Positions 45,239 through 55,190 are shown, numbered from the stretch's first letter. The stretch is 64,000 nucleotides of DNA from Laspinema palackyanum D2c (GCF_025370875.1 NZ_JAMXFD010000008.1:136862-200861), one strand, 5' to 3'. The notes: generated by a model not told the origin, from the sequence alone. A program made the numbers and translations.

Positions 45239-45295
45239 TAGCCTGCGGAGGCAGGCTTTGTCCGTATAGCCCGACCCTTTAGGGTGCGGGTTTTT
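45239..45295 (+). terminator. Repeat element with two hairpins ending in a terminator, copy 2
   Basis: GCCTGC-GGAG-GCAGGC, the TCCGTATAGCCC linker and a CCCGACCCT/AGGGTGCGGG hairpin with five T repeat the arrangement at 14439-14495. Here it sits between the convergent Uma2 and malQ genes. Confidence 0.75.
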
Positions 45296-45309
45296 ATGTT
45301 GAATACCTA

Positions 45310-46827
45310 TTATTCAGGCAGCCGTTGATAAGTTGCTGTTAAGGTTTTCAGGCGACTGCGAAGTTCCGGAGATAAATCTTCCGGTTGGTAACGCCAGGAC
45401 CAATTCCCTTCGGATTTACCCGGTGCATTCATGCGCGCGTCGTTTCCTAATCCTAAAACATCTTGGAGTTGCGTAATGGCTTGATTCGCGATGGTACTCC
45501 ATCCTAAACGAATTAACTCCCAATGAATTTCTTTTTCTGCCGATTGCGGTTTATCTAAATAACGCCAGAGTTTTTCTTTCGCTTCTGCTGGTAGTTGTTG
45601 ATACCATCCCACGGTGGTATCATTGTCATGGGTTCCTGGATAAACCACAAAATTTTGATTTTTGTAGTTATGAGGCAGAAAATGTAGTTCGGGATGAGTC
45701 TCAAAGGCAAATTGTAAAATTTTCATGCCGGGAAAATCAAAATGCTCTCGCAGTGCATCCACTTCTGGGGTAATCAGTCCCAAATCTTCGGCAATAATAG
45801 GAAGTTTGCCTAATTTGTTACCAATCACTTCAAAAAACTCTATTCCCGGTCCTTTTAACCATTGCCCATTTTTGGCGGTTTTTTCTCCTTTCGGGACTGC
45901 CCAAAATGCTTCAAATCCCCGAAAATGGTCAATTCGCAATAAGTTGACGGCATCAAAGGTGGTTCTAAAGCGTTCCACCCACCACTCGAATTCAGTCTCT
46001 TTTAATTTCTCCCAATTATAAACTGGATTTCCCCAAAGCTGCCCGGTTTCCGGAGCAAAATAATCCGGCGGAACTCCTGCCATCAGGGAAGTTTCTCCGG
46101 TTTGTTCTTCTAAATAAAATAGTTCAGAATGGGCCCAGACATCGGCGCTATCATGAGCGACATAAATGGGAATATCGCCAACAATTTGAACATTTTTTTC
46201 GTTAGCATACTCTTTTAAGGCTTGCCATTGTTGGTCAAATTCAAATTGCAAAAATTTATAAAAACTAATGCGATCGCTGAGTTCTTGGCGAACGGTTTCT
46301 AAGGCTTCGGGTTGGTGTTTTCGGACTGCTATGGGTTCCCAGGAGTTCCAGGCGGCACTATGATGTTTCTCTTTGAGGGCCATGAATAAGGCATAGTCCT
46401 CAATCCAATAAGCGGTGCGATCGCAAAATTTTTCAAGTTCCTGATGCTGTTCAGCCGTGGCGTTGTTTTTAAAATTTTGATAAGCGGTTTTGAACCATTT
46501 CATCTTAACCGGAATCACCTTCTCAAAGTCCACATAGTCTTTTGGAAAATCCGGAATTTGGACTAAATCTTCTTCAGAAAGCAACCCTTTTTGTTGCAGA
46601 TGTTCTGGACAAATCAACATGGGATTTCCGGCAAAGGCGGAATAGGACATATAGGGGGAATTGCCATACCCTGTTGGACTCAAGGGTAAAACTTGCCAGA
46701 GTTGTTGTCCACTTTCAGCGAGAAAGTCAACAAACTGATACGCTTGCGCCCCGAAGTCTCCGATACCATATCGACTGGGAAAGGAGGTGGGATGTAATAA
46801 AATACCGCTGCTTCTAGGAAAAGACAT
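45310..46827 (-). CDS. malQ: 4-alpha-glucanotransferase (GH77)
   Basis: 505 residues from MSFPRSSGILLHP at 46827; the frame extends 37 codons further but SSGILLHPTSFPSRYGIGDFG is the family N-terminus. Catalytic region: LLRIDHFRGFEAFWAVP with the nucleophile Asp, IIAEDLGLITPEV with the acid/base Glu, and YPGTHDNDTTVGW with the stabilising Asp. The enzyme transfers alpha-1,4-glucan segments in glycogen and maltodextrin metabolism, in the cytosol. No glycogen gene is adjacent. Confidence 0.95.
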   Translation of the reverse strand: MSFPRSSGILLHPTSFPSRYGIGDFGAQAYQFVDFLAESGQQLWQVLPLSPTGYGNSPYMSYSAFAGNPMLICPEHLQQKGLLSEEDLVQIPDFPKDYVDFEKVIPVKMKWFKTAYQNFKNNATAEQHQELEKFCDRTAYWIEDYALFMALKEKHHSAAWNSWEPIAVRKHQPEALETVRQELSDRISFYKFLQFEFDQQWQALKEYANEKNVQIVGDIPIYVAHDSADVWAHSELFYLEEQTGETSLMAGVPPDYFAPETGQLWGNPVYNWEKLKETEFEWWVERFRTTFDAVNLLRIDHFRGFEAFWAVPKGEKTAKNGQWLKGPGIEFFEVIGNKLGKLPIIAEDLGLITPEVDALREHFDFPGMKILQFAFETHPELHFLPHNYKNQNFVVYPGTHDNDTTVGWYQQLPAEAKEKLWRYLDKPQSAEKEIHWELIRLGWSTIANQAITQLQDVLGLGNDARMNAPGKSEGNWSWRYQPEDLSPELRSRLKTLTATYQRLPE

Positions 46828-47179
46828 GATTATACCAAAATCTAGGTTTGAAGGAGTGTTTTTAGAATCAATAAACCCTATAAAAATACATATTGGCCGG
46901 GGTTTATAGAGTTTTATGAATTTGATTTTTACTCCCAATACTCTATAAATTTTACCGAATTTTGAGGTGGGGGGATCTACCTCGGGGATGATTTGAAATC
47001 AGTTGGAATAAAAAATAACTCGAATGGCAGGGTTTGGGGTGGACCACTCGCCTGAAGCGGGTTCAGAAAGTTGACTCAATTATATCGATAGATAGAGATG
47101 CCTTGGGGGGAATCTGTGCTAACGTAAATCGAAACTGGATTGAGCCGATTTGTCGAGCCTCATCATCGGAGAAATACTC
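46828..47179. other. Divergent intergenic region, no gene recognised
   Basis: About 350 bp between malQ and the acetoacetate-decarboxylase-like gene. It must hold both promoters; I see AT-rich sequence near 46850-46960 but no convincing paired boxes. Confidence 0.35.
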
Positions 47180-47842
47180 ATGCCTTACCCCTGTGCACCT
47201 TGGACACTTAAAGGCCGTGCCGTGCAAACTCTCCATCCTATTGATACCCGTCGAGTGCGATCGCTGGTTCCCTCAGATTTGGCGATTGTAGAGATTTTCC
47301 CGGGAAAAACTGTGGGAGGGGTTTATTGTGCTAAATATGGGGCAGGGTCAACTTTATTATATAATGAATTAATTGTGGTTTCTGCATTAGTGCGCCACCG
47401 GATGCAGTTTGGGGCGTGGATTTCTCATATTTATGTGGATCATCCCGATTCGGTGGCTGGGGGTCGAGAAATTTGGGGATTGCCGAAAGAATTAGCCCAA
47501 TTTACTTGGGAAAAAGACGATCGCGATCGCGTGATGGTTCGACAAGGCGATCGCCTGCTCTGTAGTCTCGATTTTAGCCTCAAAACCTTCCGATTCCCCA
47601 TCCCCTTTGCCTTTCCCAGCTTTAGCACACTGGGTTCTAATTTACTCTTGTTTCCGGGGGAATTAACCTCTCATATTGGGTTAGTTGAGAGCAGATTGGT
47701 GATTCCCCCAGAAAGTCCTTTTTCGATGTTAAACTTGTCAAACCCTTGGCTGACTTTTTCTTGTGAAGACTTACGATTGGTTGCCGGTGCGCCAAAAGTG
47801 ATTCAGGAAAGAGCAACTACCACCCCTTATGCTCCCGCATAG
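47180..47842 (+). CDS. Acetoacetate decarboxylase family protein
   Basis: 220 residues from the ATG at 47180, chosen because CGGAGA lies nine bases upstream; the frame opens ten codons earlier. The PF06314-type core is present: YNELIVVSALVR, then HIYVDHPDSVAGGREIWGLPKELAQF, in which GLPKE aligns with the Lys-bearing motif of acetoacetate decarboxylase. Only one Lys is at the site where the clostridial enzyme has two, so activity may differ. Cyanobacterial members are not characterised to my knowledge; decarboxylation or aldol-type chemistry is inferred. Confidence 0.8.
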   Translation: MPYPCAPWTLKGRAVQTLHPIDTRRVRSLVPSDLAIVEIFPGKTVGGVYCAKYGAGSTLLYNELIVVSALVRHRMQFGAWISHIYVDHPDSVAGGREIWGLPKELAQFTWEKDDRDRVMVRQGDRLLCSLDFSLKTFRFPIPFAFPSFSTLGSNLLLFPGELTSHIGLVESRLVIPPESPFSMLNLSNPWLTFSCEDLRLVAGAPKVIQERATTTPYAPA

Positions 47843-47852
47843 GGTTTTTAGG

Positions 47853-47989
47853 AACGACTGAAGTCGTTACTACGAACTCAGAAGAACGACTGAAGTCGTT
47901 ACTACGAACTCAGAAGAACGACTGAAGTCGTTACTACAAACATTAGAATGAAGTTTTCATCCCTGTTTGTAGTAACGCCTTCAGGCGTT
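47853..47989. repeat. Second cluster of the AACGACTGAAGTCGTT palindrome
   Basis: Three direct copies start at 47853, 47885 and 47917 (period 32) and a fourth, inverted variant with the stem AACGCCT/AGGCGTT lies at 47974-47989. The variant keeps base pairing through paired changes. It sits between convergent genes. Confidence 0.85.
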
Positions 47990-48012
47990 TCTTCCCTGTT
48001 TATTCCCCCCAA

Positions 48013-49611
48013 TTACTTCCCAATCCACCCTTCAATCATGCCGACGGGAACCTGAATGCTGGGATGGTCAAATACGGCTCGGACTGCTTCCGTTCCTCCG
48101 AGTTCCTTCAAGCGTTGTAACTGTTTTTTCAGATTAGGATTGAAATTAATATGTTGCTCGATCGCCCGTTCGGCGACTGCTGAAGAAGGCTTTCCTTGGG
48201 AGAGGTTTTCCAAAAATGCCTGCACTTCAGCATACAACGCATTCATCGGAGTGACCGCTTCTTTGGCTGTCGTCGTCTTGGTCCCAGGAACCTTTTGTGC
48301 AACAGGTGCTGCTGCTGATAGGATAGGTGTATCAGGTAACTTAGGAGGATTAGAGGGACTCAACTCTTGCGCCTCTGTTCTGTCACCAGACCCGAAATTT
48401 CGCACAACTCCCGCCACATCTACCCCGGTACTCGCCCGCAACTGCTCCAAAAATGATGCCATTTTCCCGGCAGTATTGCCGTTTGTGGTATCGATAGAGG
48501 TCAGATTTTGGATTCTCACATTTGGGACCGTAGAAACCATTGTCTTGAGAAGCGGTTCCAATTTTTGCAACAGGAAAATCTCGCGCGCTGCGGGTCCGGC
48601 AGCTTTCCAGGATTCGGCAAGGCGTTTTGTCCCCATTGCTTGAGCTCGGCCGTCTTCAATGATTTCAGATGCCTTCCCTTTCGCTTCGGCGATCGCCCGC
48701 TTACATTGTGCCTCAGCCGGTGCCACCACATCCGCTTGTAACTGTTGCTCCACTTGCTTGATGCGCTCGGTTTGCACGGCGACATCCGCCTGAGTTCGCG
48801 CCACTTCTGAGCCAATCTCCGCTTCGGCTTCAGCCACTAATGCAGCCCGAATTGTCTTCGCATCTTGAATGCGGCGATTCGCTTCGGCGCGAGTCATTTC
48901 AACTTGGCTGGCAATTCGCTTAATCGAGGTACTTTGGTCATTTTCTGCGGTGCGAATCACAGACTGGGCTTTGGCTCTAGCTTCGGCAATTCGAGCATCC
49001 CGGACCAATTCTGCTCGCTGTTTCCGTCCGATGGAATCCAAGTATCGCACATCATCGGAGATATTTTGGATTTGCAGGTTATCCAACACTAAGCCTAACT
49101 TTTCTAAATCGTCCTCGGCTTCCTCCAGCAAGCTTTTGGCAAAGGCAATTTTATCTTCATTAATCTGTTCCGGAGTTAAGGAAGCTAAGACGCCGCGCAA
49201 ATTTCCCTCTAGGGTTTCTTGGGCGATTTTCTCGATTTCTTTGCGGGTTTTGCCCAATAATCGCTCGATCGCATTGTGGATTGTCGGTTCAGTTCCGGCA
49301 ATTTTTATATTTGCTACCCCTTCTACTTTCAGGGGAATGCCGCCTTTAGAGTAGGCATTGGTCACCCGCAGTTCGATGATCATGTTAGTGAGATCCATGC
49401 GGTAGGCGCGTTCTAACAAGGGGAGGCGAATGCTGCTTCCCCCTTTCACCAAACGATATCCTGCCATGCGATGCTCATCCAGGGGACGCGCACTCCCAGC
49501 AAAAATTAGCACTTCACTAGGTTGACAGATGTAATACAGATTGTTGATGACCAGTGCACCTGCGCCACCGGCTGCACCTAAAATCGCCAGTAATCCTAGA
49601 ATAACTTCCAT
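48013..49611 (-). CDS. Flotillin/SPFH-domain membrane protein, copy 1
   Basis: 532 residues; AGGAG lies eight bases before the ATG. One N-terminal hydrophobic helix (ILGLLAILGAAGGAGALVI) anchors it, then YICQPSEVLIFAGSA opens the SPFH domain, with IGRKQRAELVRDARIAEARA leading into the Ala/Glu-rich coiled coil. Flotillins oligomerise and organise membrane microdomains. The C-terminal 130 residues add a Ser/Pro linker and a helical domain that the second copy lacks. It is the last gene of a three-gene minus-strand cluster behind the other SPFH gene, 206 bases apart. Confidence 0.88.
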   Translation of the reverse strand: MEVILGLLAILGAAGGAGALVINNLYYICQPSEVLIFAGSARPLDEHRMAGYRLVKGGSSIRLPLLERAYRMDLTNMIIELRVTNAYSKGGIPLKVEGVANIKIAGTEPTIHNAIERLLGKTRKEIEKIAQETLEGNLRGVLASLTPEQINEDKIAFAKSLLEEAEDDLEKLGLVLDNLQIQNISDDVRYLDSIGRKQRAELVRDARIAEARAKAQSVIRTAENDQSTSIKRIASQVEMTRAEANRRIQDAKTIRAALVAEAEAEIGSEVARTQADVAVQTERIKQVEQQLQADVVAPAEAQCKRAIAEAKGKASEIIEDGRAQAMGTKRLAESWKAAGPAAREIFLLQKLEPLLKTMVSTVPNVRIQNLTSIDTTNGNTAGKMASFLEQLRASTGVDVAGVVRNFGSGDRTEAQELSPSNPPKLPDTPILSAAAPVAQKVPGTKTTTAKEAVTPMNALYAEVQAFLENLSQGKPSSAVAERAIEQHINFNPNLKKQLQRLKELGGTEAVRAVFDHPSIQVPVGMIEGWIGK

Positions 49612-49745
49612 TTGGGTTCTCCTAATTGGTCAGTTGTCATTTGTCTTGGGAAGAGTCGGTAGAGTTAGCGAGGGTCAATGGTACAATGAGTAAAAACCCC
49701 ATCTTCCTCATCTTTTAATCCGGTAGGGAGTGGACCCCACCCTAA

Positions 49746-49769
49746 CCCTCCCCAAGACACAGGGGAGGG
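49746..49769. terminator. Hairpin between the two flotillin genes
   Basis: CCCTCCCC pairs with GGGGAGGG around eight bases. There is no T-run on the minus strand. It may attenuate or stabilise the transcript between the two SPFH genes. Confidence 0.35.
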
Positions 49770-49817
49770 GACCGGAAGTGTATTCTCACTATCTTCCCGA
49801 TCCTCCCTATCTCCCTT

Positions 49818-51251
49818 CTAAACTCGCTTTACTTCAACGACTTCCGGTTTGTCGCCATTGCTGCGGTTCAGGGTGCCAATGACATCGATGCCGAGGGTGC
49901 GATCGACGCGATCGAGGAATTGTCCGACGATTTCGGGATAGGCATTGACTAAGCTGGCGATCGATTTGCCATCGCCATTGTCAATCACATTGATCCGATC
50001 AATCTGGACACGCTGGGTAATATTTGCCACCTCTCGCAGGACCATTTCAATCTGTTGGATTAAGAAGACTTCGGCCGCATCAGTGCCCGTTTCTCGCCAG
50101 ATTTCGGTGAACAGGTCGTTAACTTGTGCGGCAGCTTTGGCATTTTCCTCGAATACGGCTGCTTCCCCGCGCGATCGCAGCTCTTGTGCTTGTCGCGCTG
50201 CTTCTGCGGGGAGCACTTCATCGGCTTCTAAACGGAGGCGTTCTAGGTCCGCACGGATACTTTGTAGCAGTTGTTCGGCCCTTGCTCGGGCTTCTTTTGC
50301 GGCCGCTTTTGTGCGTTCTTCTTCCGATCGCGCCTGTTGATCCAGTTCGGCTTGGATTTTCCGCAGTTCGTTATTTTTTTCCTCGATCGCCATCCTTGCC
50401 AGGGTTTTGGCGACTTCAGACTCTTGCTCACTTTGCGCTTCTACAGCTTCGGCTTCAGCCACCGCATTGGATTCGGCAATTTCCGCATCCCGGACGATCG
50501 CGGCAATTTGGCGGCGTCCGATGGAACTGAGGTAGTCTACATCATCGGAGACACTTTGAATTTTTAAGGTATCAATTTCTAATCCCAGCCGTTGCAAATC
50601 ATCCTGGACATCATCAGTAATTCGTTCCGCAAATCGCAGGCGATCTTCGTTGAGTTCTTCAGGGGTTAAGGTCGCAACAACACCCCGCAAATTGCCTTCT
50701 AAGGTTTCGCGGGCGACCCGGACAATTTCCGTGCGATCGCGGTCCAGAAAGCGTTCAATCGCATTGCCGACGATTTCTGGATTGCTGGAAATTTTCACAT
50801 TAGCGATGGCTTGAATATTCAACGGCGTTCCCCCTTTCGCATAGGCATTTTTCACCTCCACTGGCACCGGCATCGTGGTCAAATCCATCCGCTTAACCGT
50901 TTCTAAAATGGGGATACAAATGGTGCGATGGCGGGTGACTCGATAGCCTAATTCATGGCCTTCTTTAGTTTTCCGTTTCAAACCCGATAAAATTAAAATC
51001 TCATTAGGTTTACAGATACATAAAATTTTATTTAAAATCCACAAAAATATCAAAAACCCCAAAATTGATAAACCAATCGTCCCGCCGATAGTAATTAATC
51101 GATCGGTTGTAGTCGCTTGAGGAGTAGCGGGGGATGGATCAACTTGAGCAATTTGGAGGGTGGAGAATTCCTTCTGGGGTTTGCGGGCGATCGCCACTCC
51201 AGAATCGGCGGGTTTGGGAGTTGAGACAGAGCCTTGAACAATCCGTTGCAT
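49818..51251 (-). CDS. Flotillin/SPFH-domain membrane protein, copy 2
   Basis: 477 residues, with AAGGAAG eight bases ahead of the start. An N-terminal Pro/Thr-rich stretch of about 50 residues precedes a transmembrane helix (IGLSILGFLIFLWIL) and the SPFH domain from ICKPNEILILSGLK. IGRRQIAAIVRDAEIAESNA starts a long coiled coil with AEAEAVEAQSEQESEVAK. The two flotillins share the SPFH core but diverge at both ends, suggesting a hetero-oligomer. The conserved C-terminal LGIDVIGTLNR resembles TGVDVAGVVRN in the partner. Confidence 0.88.
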   Translation of the reverse strand: MQRIVQGSVSTPKPADSGVAIARKPQKEFSTLQIAQVDPSPATPQATTTDRLITIGGTIGLSILGFLIFLWILNKILCICKPNEILILSGLKRKTKEGHELGYRVTRHRTICIPILETVKRMDLTTMPVPVEVKNAYAKGGTPLNIQAIANVKISSNPEIVGNAIERFLDRDRTEIVRVARETLEGNLRGVVATLTPEELNEDRLRFAERITDDVQDDLQRLGLEIDTLKIQSVSDDVDYLSSIGRRQIAAIVRDAEIAESNAVAEAEAVEAQSEQESEVAKTLARMAIEEKNNELRKIQAELDQQARSEEERTKAAAKEARARAEQLLQSIRADLERLRLEADEVLPAEAARQAQELRSRGEAAVFEENAKAAAQVNDLFTEIWRETGTDAAEVFLIQQIEMVLREVANITQRVQIDRINVIDNGDGKSIASLVNAYPEIVGQFLDRVDRTLGIDVIGTLNRSNGDKPEVVEVKRV

Positions 51252-51347
51252 AGCGTTGGCTTCCTTTCAGATTGAGTAAACTAAAGAATGTTCTTCGAGT
51301 ATTCTGTAAAGCTTAGAGAAAATTGCGCCCTTCTTTATCTCGGCGAT

Positions 51348-51950
51348 TTATTGGGGTTGGAGTAACTCATTGGAGTCTTCCGACACCACCCACAGACGAT
51401 TGTTTTTCAGACCCACAATCAAAACTCGGTCTCCTTTATTAAAAGACCTTGACTCATCAGTAAAGGCCATAAATTCCACATTGGACCCTTTAATATTCAC
51501 GCGGACCTTGCCTTTGCTTTCACAATTGAAAGGCAGGAGGACCGTCGCTGAGAGTCCGACTAAATCACTAGAACGGGTGAGACTATTAGCATAACGTTGG
51601 CTGAGACTTCGGAGACTCCACACCATCGTACTGCCACAAAAAATTCCCATTCCCGCCGCAATTTTGGCAACCAGCTCGGGAGCCATTTCAGGGCGTAGCC
51701 AATTTAAAAACAGTCCAGTTAATCCAAAAAAACAACTCCCGAAGGTCCAAAATTTTAGACTAAAGAACGGCAAAATGAACATCCGCTTTAGCCAACTTCC
51801 CCGTTTGAACTGGTTCAACTTCTGAGAGTGATCAGAAATTTCTAGGTCCGCATCAAAGGCTACCCCGAAATCTGCACCGTCGAGTCCTCCAATCGCCGCG
51901 AACAGGATAAAAAGACCCCCAATGCCGAAACAAAAAAGATAAATAGGCAT
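51348..51950 (-). CDS. NfeD/YqiJ-like membrane protein with C-terminal OB fold
   Basis: 200 residues. Two to three hydrophobic segments (FGIGGLFILFAAIGG; FFGLTGLFLNWL; IAAGMGIFCGSTMVW) are followed by a C-terminal domain of about 70 residues, GLSATVLLPFNCESKGKVRVNIKGSNVEFMAF...FNKGDRVLIVGLKNNRLWV, which reads as the OB fold of NfeD-like proteins. NfeD-like genes are regularly paired with flotillin genes, as here, 96 bases upstream of the first SPFH gene. It likely works with the flotillins in the membrane. Confidence 0.8.
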   Translation of the reverse strand: MPIYLFCFGIGGLFILFAAIGGLDGADFGVAFDADLEISDHSQKLNQFKRGSWLKRMFILPFFSLKFWTFGSCFFGLTGLFLNWLRPEMAPELVAKIAAGMGIFCGSTMVWSLRSLSQRYANSLTRSSDLVGLSATVLLPFNCESKGKVRVNIKGSNVEFMAFTDESRSFNKGDRVLIVGLKNNRLWVVSEDSNELLQPQ

Positions 51951-52274
51951 GATTTTAATAGCCTCGTCTGCATATCAAGGGTTCAGACTCTATTAATTGT
52001 CGCAAAAAAAACTCCTAACGTCCAGTTTTGTTACGAAAATTTGTGATAGGGAGGATTGCCACTGCGGTGACAACAACCGCCCTCCCCCGGAAGTGACGGG
52101 AAGCGGGGACCGCCGACAACATCCCAACCGAGGGACTGAGGCAATTTCCGCAGCCTCTGGTATCCTGGAGTTGGCCTCAAATCCGGAGAAGTTGCCGGAA
52201 TCGCGCCGGAGTTGTCGGAAATCGCCCCACTTTTTCTGAGATAATAATCTGCCTACCTCTAAAATAAGGAAACC
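51951..52274. other. Divergent intergenic region ahead of proS
   Basis: No gene is convincing; an 80-codon frame at 51997 is rich in Pro/Arg/Ser and unlikely. A degenerate direct repeat with GGAGTTG-x-CGGAA lies at 52170-52230. A candidate -10 box (GATAAT) sits near 52240-52250 ahead of proS. Confidence 0.35.
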
Positions 52275-52277
52275 GTG

Positions 52278-54095
52278 ATGCGCTTATCACAAATGCTGTT
52301 TGTTACCCTCCGTGAAGACCCCGCAGAAGCGGAAATTCCCAGTCATAAACTCCTGTTAAGGGCCGGTTATATCCGGCGGATTGCCAGTGGGGTTTATGCT
52401 TATTTGCCTTTGATGTGGCGGGTTCTCAAAAAAGTCTCCAATATTGTCCGCGAGGAAATGGACGCCACAGGTGCTCAAGAATGTCTGTTGCCGCAACTCC
52501 AACCAGCAGAGTTATGGCAAGAGTCAGGACGGTGGGAGACTTACACCAAGGCAGAAGGAATTATGTTTGCCCTCACCGATCGCCAGGAACGAGAAATGGG
52601 TTTAGGACCGACCCATGAAGAAGTGATCACCGCCATCGCCCGGGATATGATTCGGTCTTATCGTCAACTTCCCCTCCATTTGTATCAAATTCAAACTAAA
52701 TTTCGCGATGAAATTCGTCCCCGTTTTGGATTAATGCGCGGACGAGAATTCATTATGAAAGATGGCTATTCTTTCCATACAGACGAAGCCAGTTTACAGA
52801 AAACTTATGCGGATATGGACTGGGCGTATAGCAATATGTTTCGCCGTTGTGGCTTAGAATTTCGCGCAGTTCAAGCGGATTCTGGGGCCATTGGTGGGGC
52901 GGCATCCCAGGAATTTATGATTTTGGCAGAAGCGGGAGAGGATGAAGTTCTTTATACCGAAGATGGTAAATATGCCGCCAACGTAGAAAAAGCCACCTCC
53001 TTACCTGCCGATGCGAAACCCAGTGCTTTTGTTCTCTATGAAAAACGAGAAACTCCCAATACCAACACCATTGATAAACTCTGTCAATTCCTCAACTGTT
53101 CCCCCACGGAAGTGGTTAAAAATATCATTTACCGCGTGGTCTATGACAATGGGAGAATGGTGTTGGTCTTGGTGAGTATTCGGGGCGACCTACAAGTGAA
53201 CGAGGTGAAACTTTATAATGCCTTAAGCCAACTCGCCCCCAATTATGGCGGAAATGCGATTATTGCCCTGGATATTCCTTCGGAACAAGTCCAACAACAA
53301 TTAACCCTCAAACCCTTACCTATCGGATATATTGGTCCAGATTTAGCGGATAATTATATCACACCGGCAGAACATTTGCAACCGGAGTTTTTAAGATTTG
53401 CCGATCGCACTGTGGTGGAGTTAAAGAATTTTGTCACCGGGGCCAATGAGACCGGCTATCATGTTGTCGGTGCCAATTGGGGGGAACAGTTTCCTTTAAG
53501 CGATCGCATCGTCGATTTACGCAAATCCCAAGCAGGCGATCGGGCGGTTCATAACCCCAGTCAACTCCTCAAAAGTGCCAGAGGCATCGAAGTCGGGCAC
53601 ATCTTCCAACTTGGGACTAAATATTCTCAAGCCTTGGGGGCAACCTATACCAATGAACAAGGGGATAGCGTCCCCTTAGTAATGGGATGTTATGGCGTAG
53701 GAGTCTCCCGATTAGCTCAGGCTGCCGTAGAGCAATCTTATGATAAAGATGGCATCATTTGGCCCGTGGCCATTGCTCCCTATCATGCCATTATTTGCAT
53801 TCCCAATATTTCCGATGCTGAACAGGTGGAAGTCGCAGAAAACCTCTACAAGGAACTCAATGCCGTCGGCATCGAAACCCTCTTAGATGACCGGGAAGAA
53901 CGGGCGGGAGTCAAATTTAAAGATGCTGATTTAGTAGGAATTCCCTATCGAATTGTGACGGGTCGGTCTCTCAAAGCCGGTAAAGTAGAAGTCGTTGAAC
54001 GCGCTACTAAAACTTCCCATGAAATTTCCATCTCTGAAGTTGCAGCGACCCTCAAAACATGGATTGATGAAGCTTTGTCTTCGGCGGTTAGGTAA
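52278..54095 (+). CDS. proS: Prolyl-tRNA synthetase
   Basis: 605 residues from the ATG at 52278, preceded by TAAGGA; a GTG one codon earlier is possible. Class II motifs are present: [25 protein letters not shown] (motif 1), [23 protein letters not shown] (motif 2) and [13 protein letters not shown] (motif 3). Between motifs 2 and 3 lies the bacterial editing insertion domain (about 235-390, with [11 protein letters not shown]), which clears mischarged Ala-tRNA(Pro). The anticodon-binding domain ends the protein. Essential translation gene. Confidence 0.97.
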   Translation: MRLSQMLFVTLREDPAEAEIPSHKLLLRAGYIRRIASGVYAYLPLMWRVLKKVSNIVREEMDATGAQECLLPQLQPAELWQESGRWETYTKAEGIMFALTDRQEREMGLGPTHEEVITAIARDMIRSYRQLPLHLYQIQTKFRDEIRPRFGLMRGREFIMKDGYSFHTDEASLQKTYADMDWAYSNMFRRCGLEFRAVQADSGAIGGAASQEFMILAEAGEDEVLYTEDGKYAANVEKATSLPADAKPSAFVLYEKRETPNTNTIDKLCQFLNCSPTEVVKNIIYRVVYDNGRMVLVLVSIRGDLQVNEVKLYNALSQLAPNYGGNAIIALDIPSEQVQQQLTLKPLPIGYIGPDLADNYITPAEHLQPEFLRFADRTVVELKNFVTGANETGYHVVGANWGEQFPLSDRIVDLRKSQAGDRAVHNPSQLLKSARGIEVGHIFQLGTKYSQALGATYTNEQGDSVPLVMGCYGVGVSRLAQAAVEQSYDKDGIIWPVAIAPYHAIICIPNISDAEQVEVAENLYKELNAVGIETLLDDREERAGVKFKDADLVGIPYRIVTGRSLKAGKVEVVERATKTSHEISISEVAATLKTWIDEALSSAVR

Positions 54096-54180
54096 CCTGA
54101 GCAAGGGTGCTTTAAAAGTTGTTTCCGAGATTAGCTGACCAACCCTAATCCTTGGCAAAAATAGGGAGAATCTCCTAAAT

Positions 54181-54256
54181 GGGAGCATCTTGCTCCCTAA
54201 CCCTTTGCCATAATTAGGGAAAACCCACCGAAGGAGGGGGAGCATCTTGCTCCCTA
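54181..54256. repeat. Two copies of a GGGAGCATCTTGCTCCCTA palindrome
   Basis: The palindrome GGGAGCAT-CTT-GCTCCC with a following TTTGCC element occurs near 54181 and again near 54238, in a 275-bp noncoding gap after proS. It is a dispersed cyanobacterial-type repeat and may help terminate proS. Confidence 0.6.
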
Positions 54257-54370
54257 CTGCTTTGCCGGAAGAAAAATGCTCCCACTCCTGAATTTTACTG
54301 CAATCATACAGGATTCAGACTCGCGATAGAAACCTCGATACCCGATGCTTCCCTCTCTCATCAAACCCGA

Positions 54371-55162
54371 ATGGAATTTTTCACCCTTCTGCTCACCAGT
54401 CTGTTTACTTTAGTCTCTCCTGCGGGGATTGCCTTAGATACTTTAGCCGAACAAAATATTCGCGATCGCCTCTTTGCAGCAGAAGAACTCGAAGTCCGCA
54501 TTGATAACACCCCCAGTTATCAATTACTCGAGGGAAAGGTCGATCGCCTGCGAATTGCGGGCCGGGGATTATCATTAATCCCAGGGTTAAGACTTGATAG
54601 TTTAGAAATAGAAACCGACGCCATTGATGTCAACCCTAGAGAGTTCGGACGAGGTTCCGGAAATAGCCCCATCCGGGGATTACAAAAACCGTTACAGGCA
54701 GCAGTTCGAGTTTCGGTAACCGAGGCCGATATCAATACCGCCTTGCAGTCCCCGGAACTTTATAATCAAATGCAAACTCTAGCCTTGAGCTTATTTGATT
54801 CTCCCTTAATTCAACAAATTGCCACCCGTTATACCCTAGTTAATCGGCAAGTTACTTTTTTACCCAATAACCGAATCCGATTCCAATCTCAAATTCAAGA
54901 ACGGGGATATAATGATTTCCTAACCTTAACCGTAGAAACCGGCATCAATATCATTGAGGGTCAACAATTACAACTCCTTTCCCCCGCTGTGTGGGTGAAC
55001 GATCGCCCAGCACCCCGACGATTAGTCACGGGACTCTTAGATTTAACCCGCCGGTTTAATTTACAGCGCTTAGAAAATCGAGGTCTGCGATCGCGGGTTT
55101 TGCAATTTAACCTCACCCCAGTCGGGGCAGAAATTGCCCTATTTGTGGCACTCAACCCTTAG
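54371..55162 (+). CDS. DUF2993 (LmeA-like) protein, copy 1
   Basis: 263 residues. A hydrophobic start (MEFFTLLLTSLFTLVSPAGIAL) precedes LAEQNIRDRLFAAEELEVRIDNTPSYQLLEGKVDRLRIAGRGLSL, the beta-rich DUF2993 pattern, with later VSVTEADINTALQSP and FLPNNRIRFQSQI. The family resembles lipid-binding barrels. No ribosome site is clear at 54371. A paralogue lies at 57843. Confidence 0.82.
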   Translation: MEFFTLLLTSLFTLVSPAGIALDTLAEQNIRDRLFAAEELEVRIDNTPSYQLLEGKVDRLRIAGRGLSLIPGLRLDSLEIETDAIDVNPREFGRGSGNSPIRGLQKPLQAAVRVSVTEADINTALQSPELYNQMQTLALSLFDSPLIQQIATRYTLVNRQVTFLPNNRIRFQSQIQERGYNDFLTLTVETGINIIEGQQLQLLSPAVWVNDRPAPRRLVTGLLDLTRRFNLQRLENRGLRSRVLQFNLTPVGAEIALFVALNP

Positions 55163-55190
55163 ACTAGAGCGGAAAGACCAACCCCCGACG

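Noticed and set aside
51997-52239. 80-codon frame ahead of proS
   Set aside because: No ribosome site, Pro/Arg/Ser-rich, no motif; more likely leader DNA.
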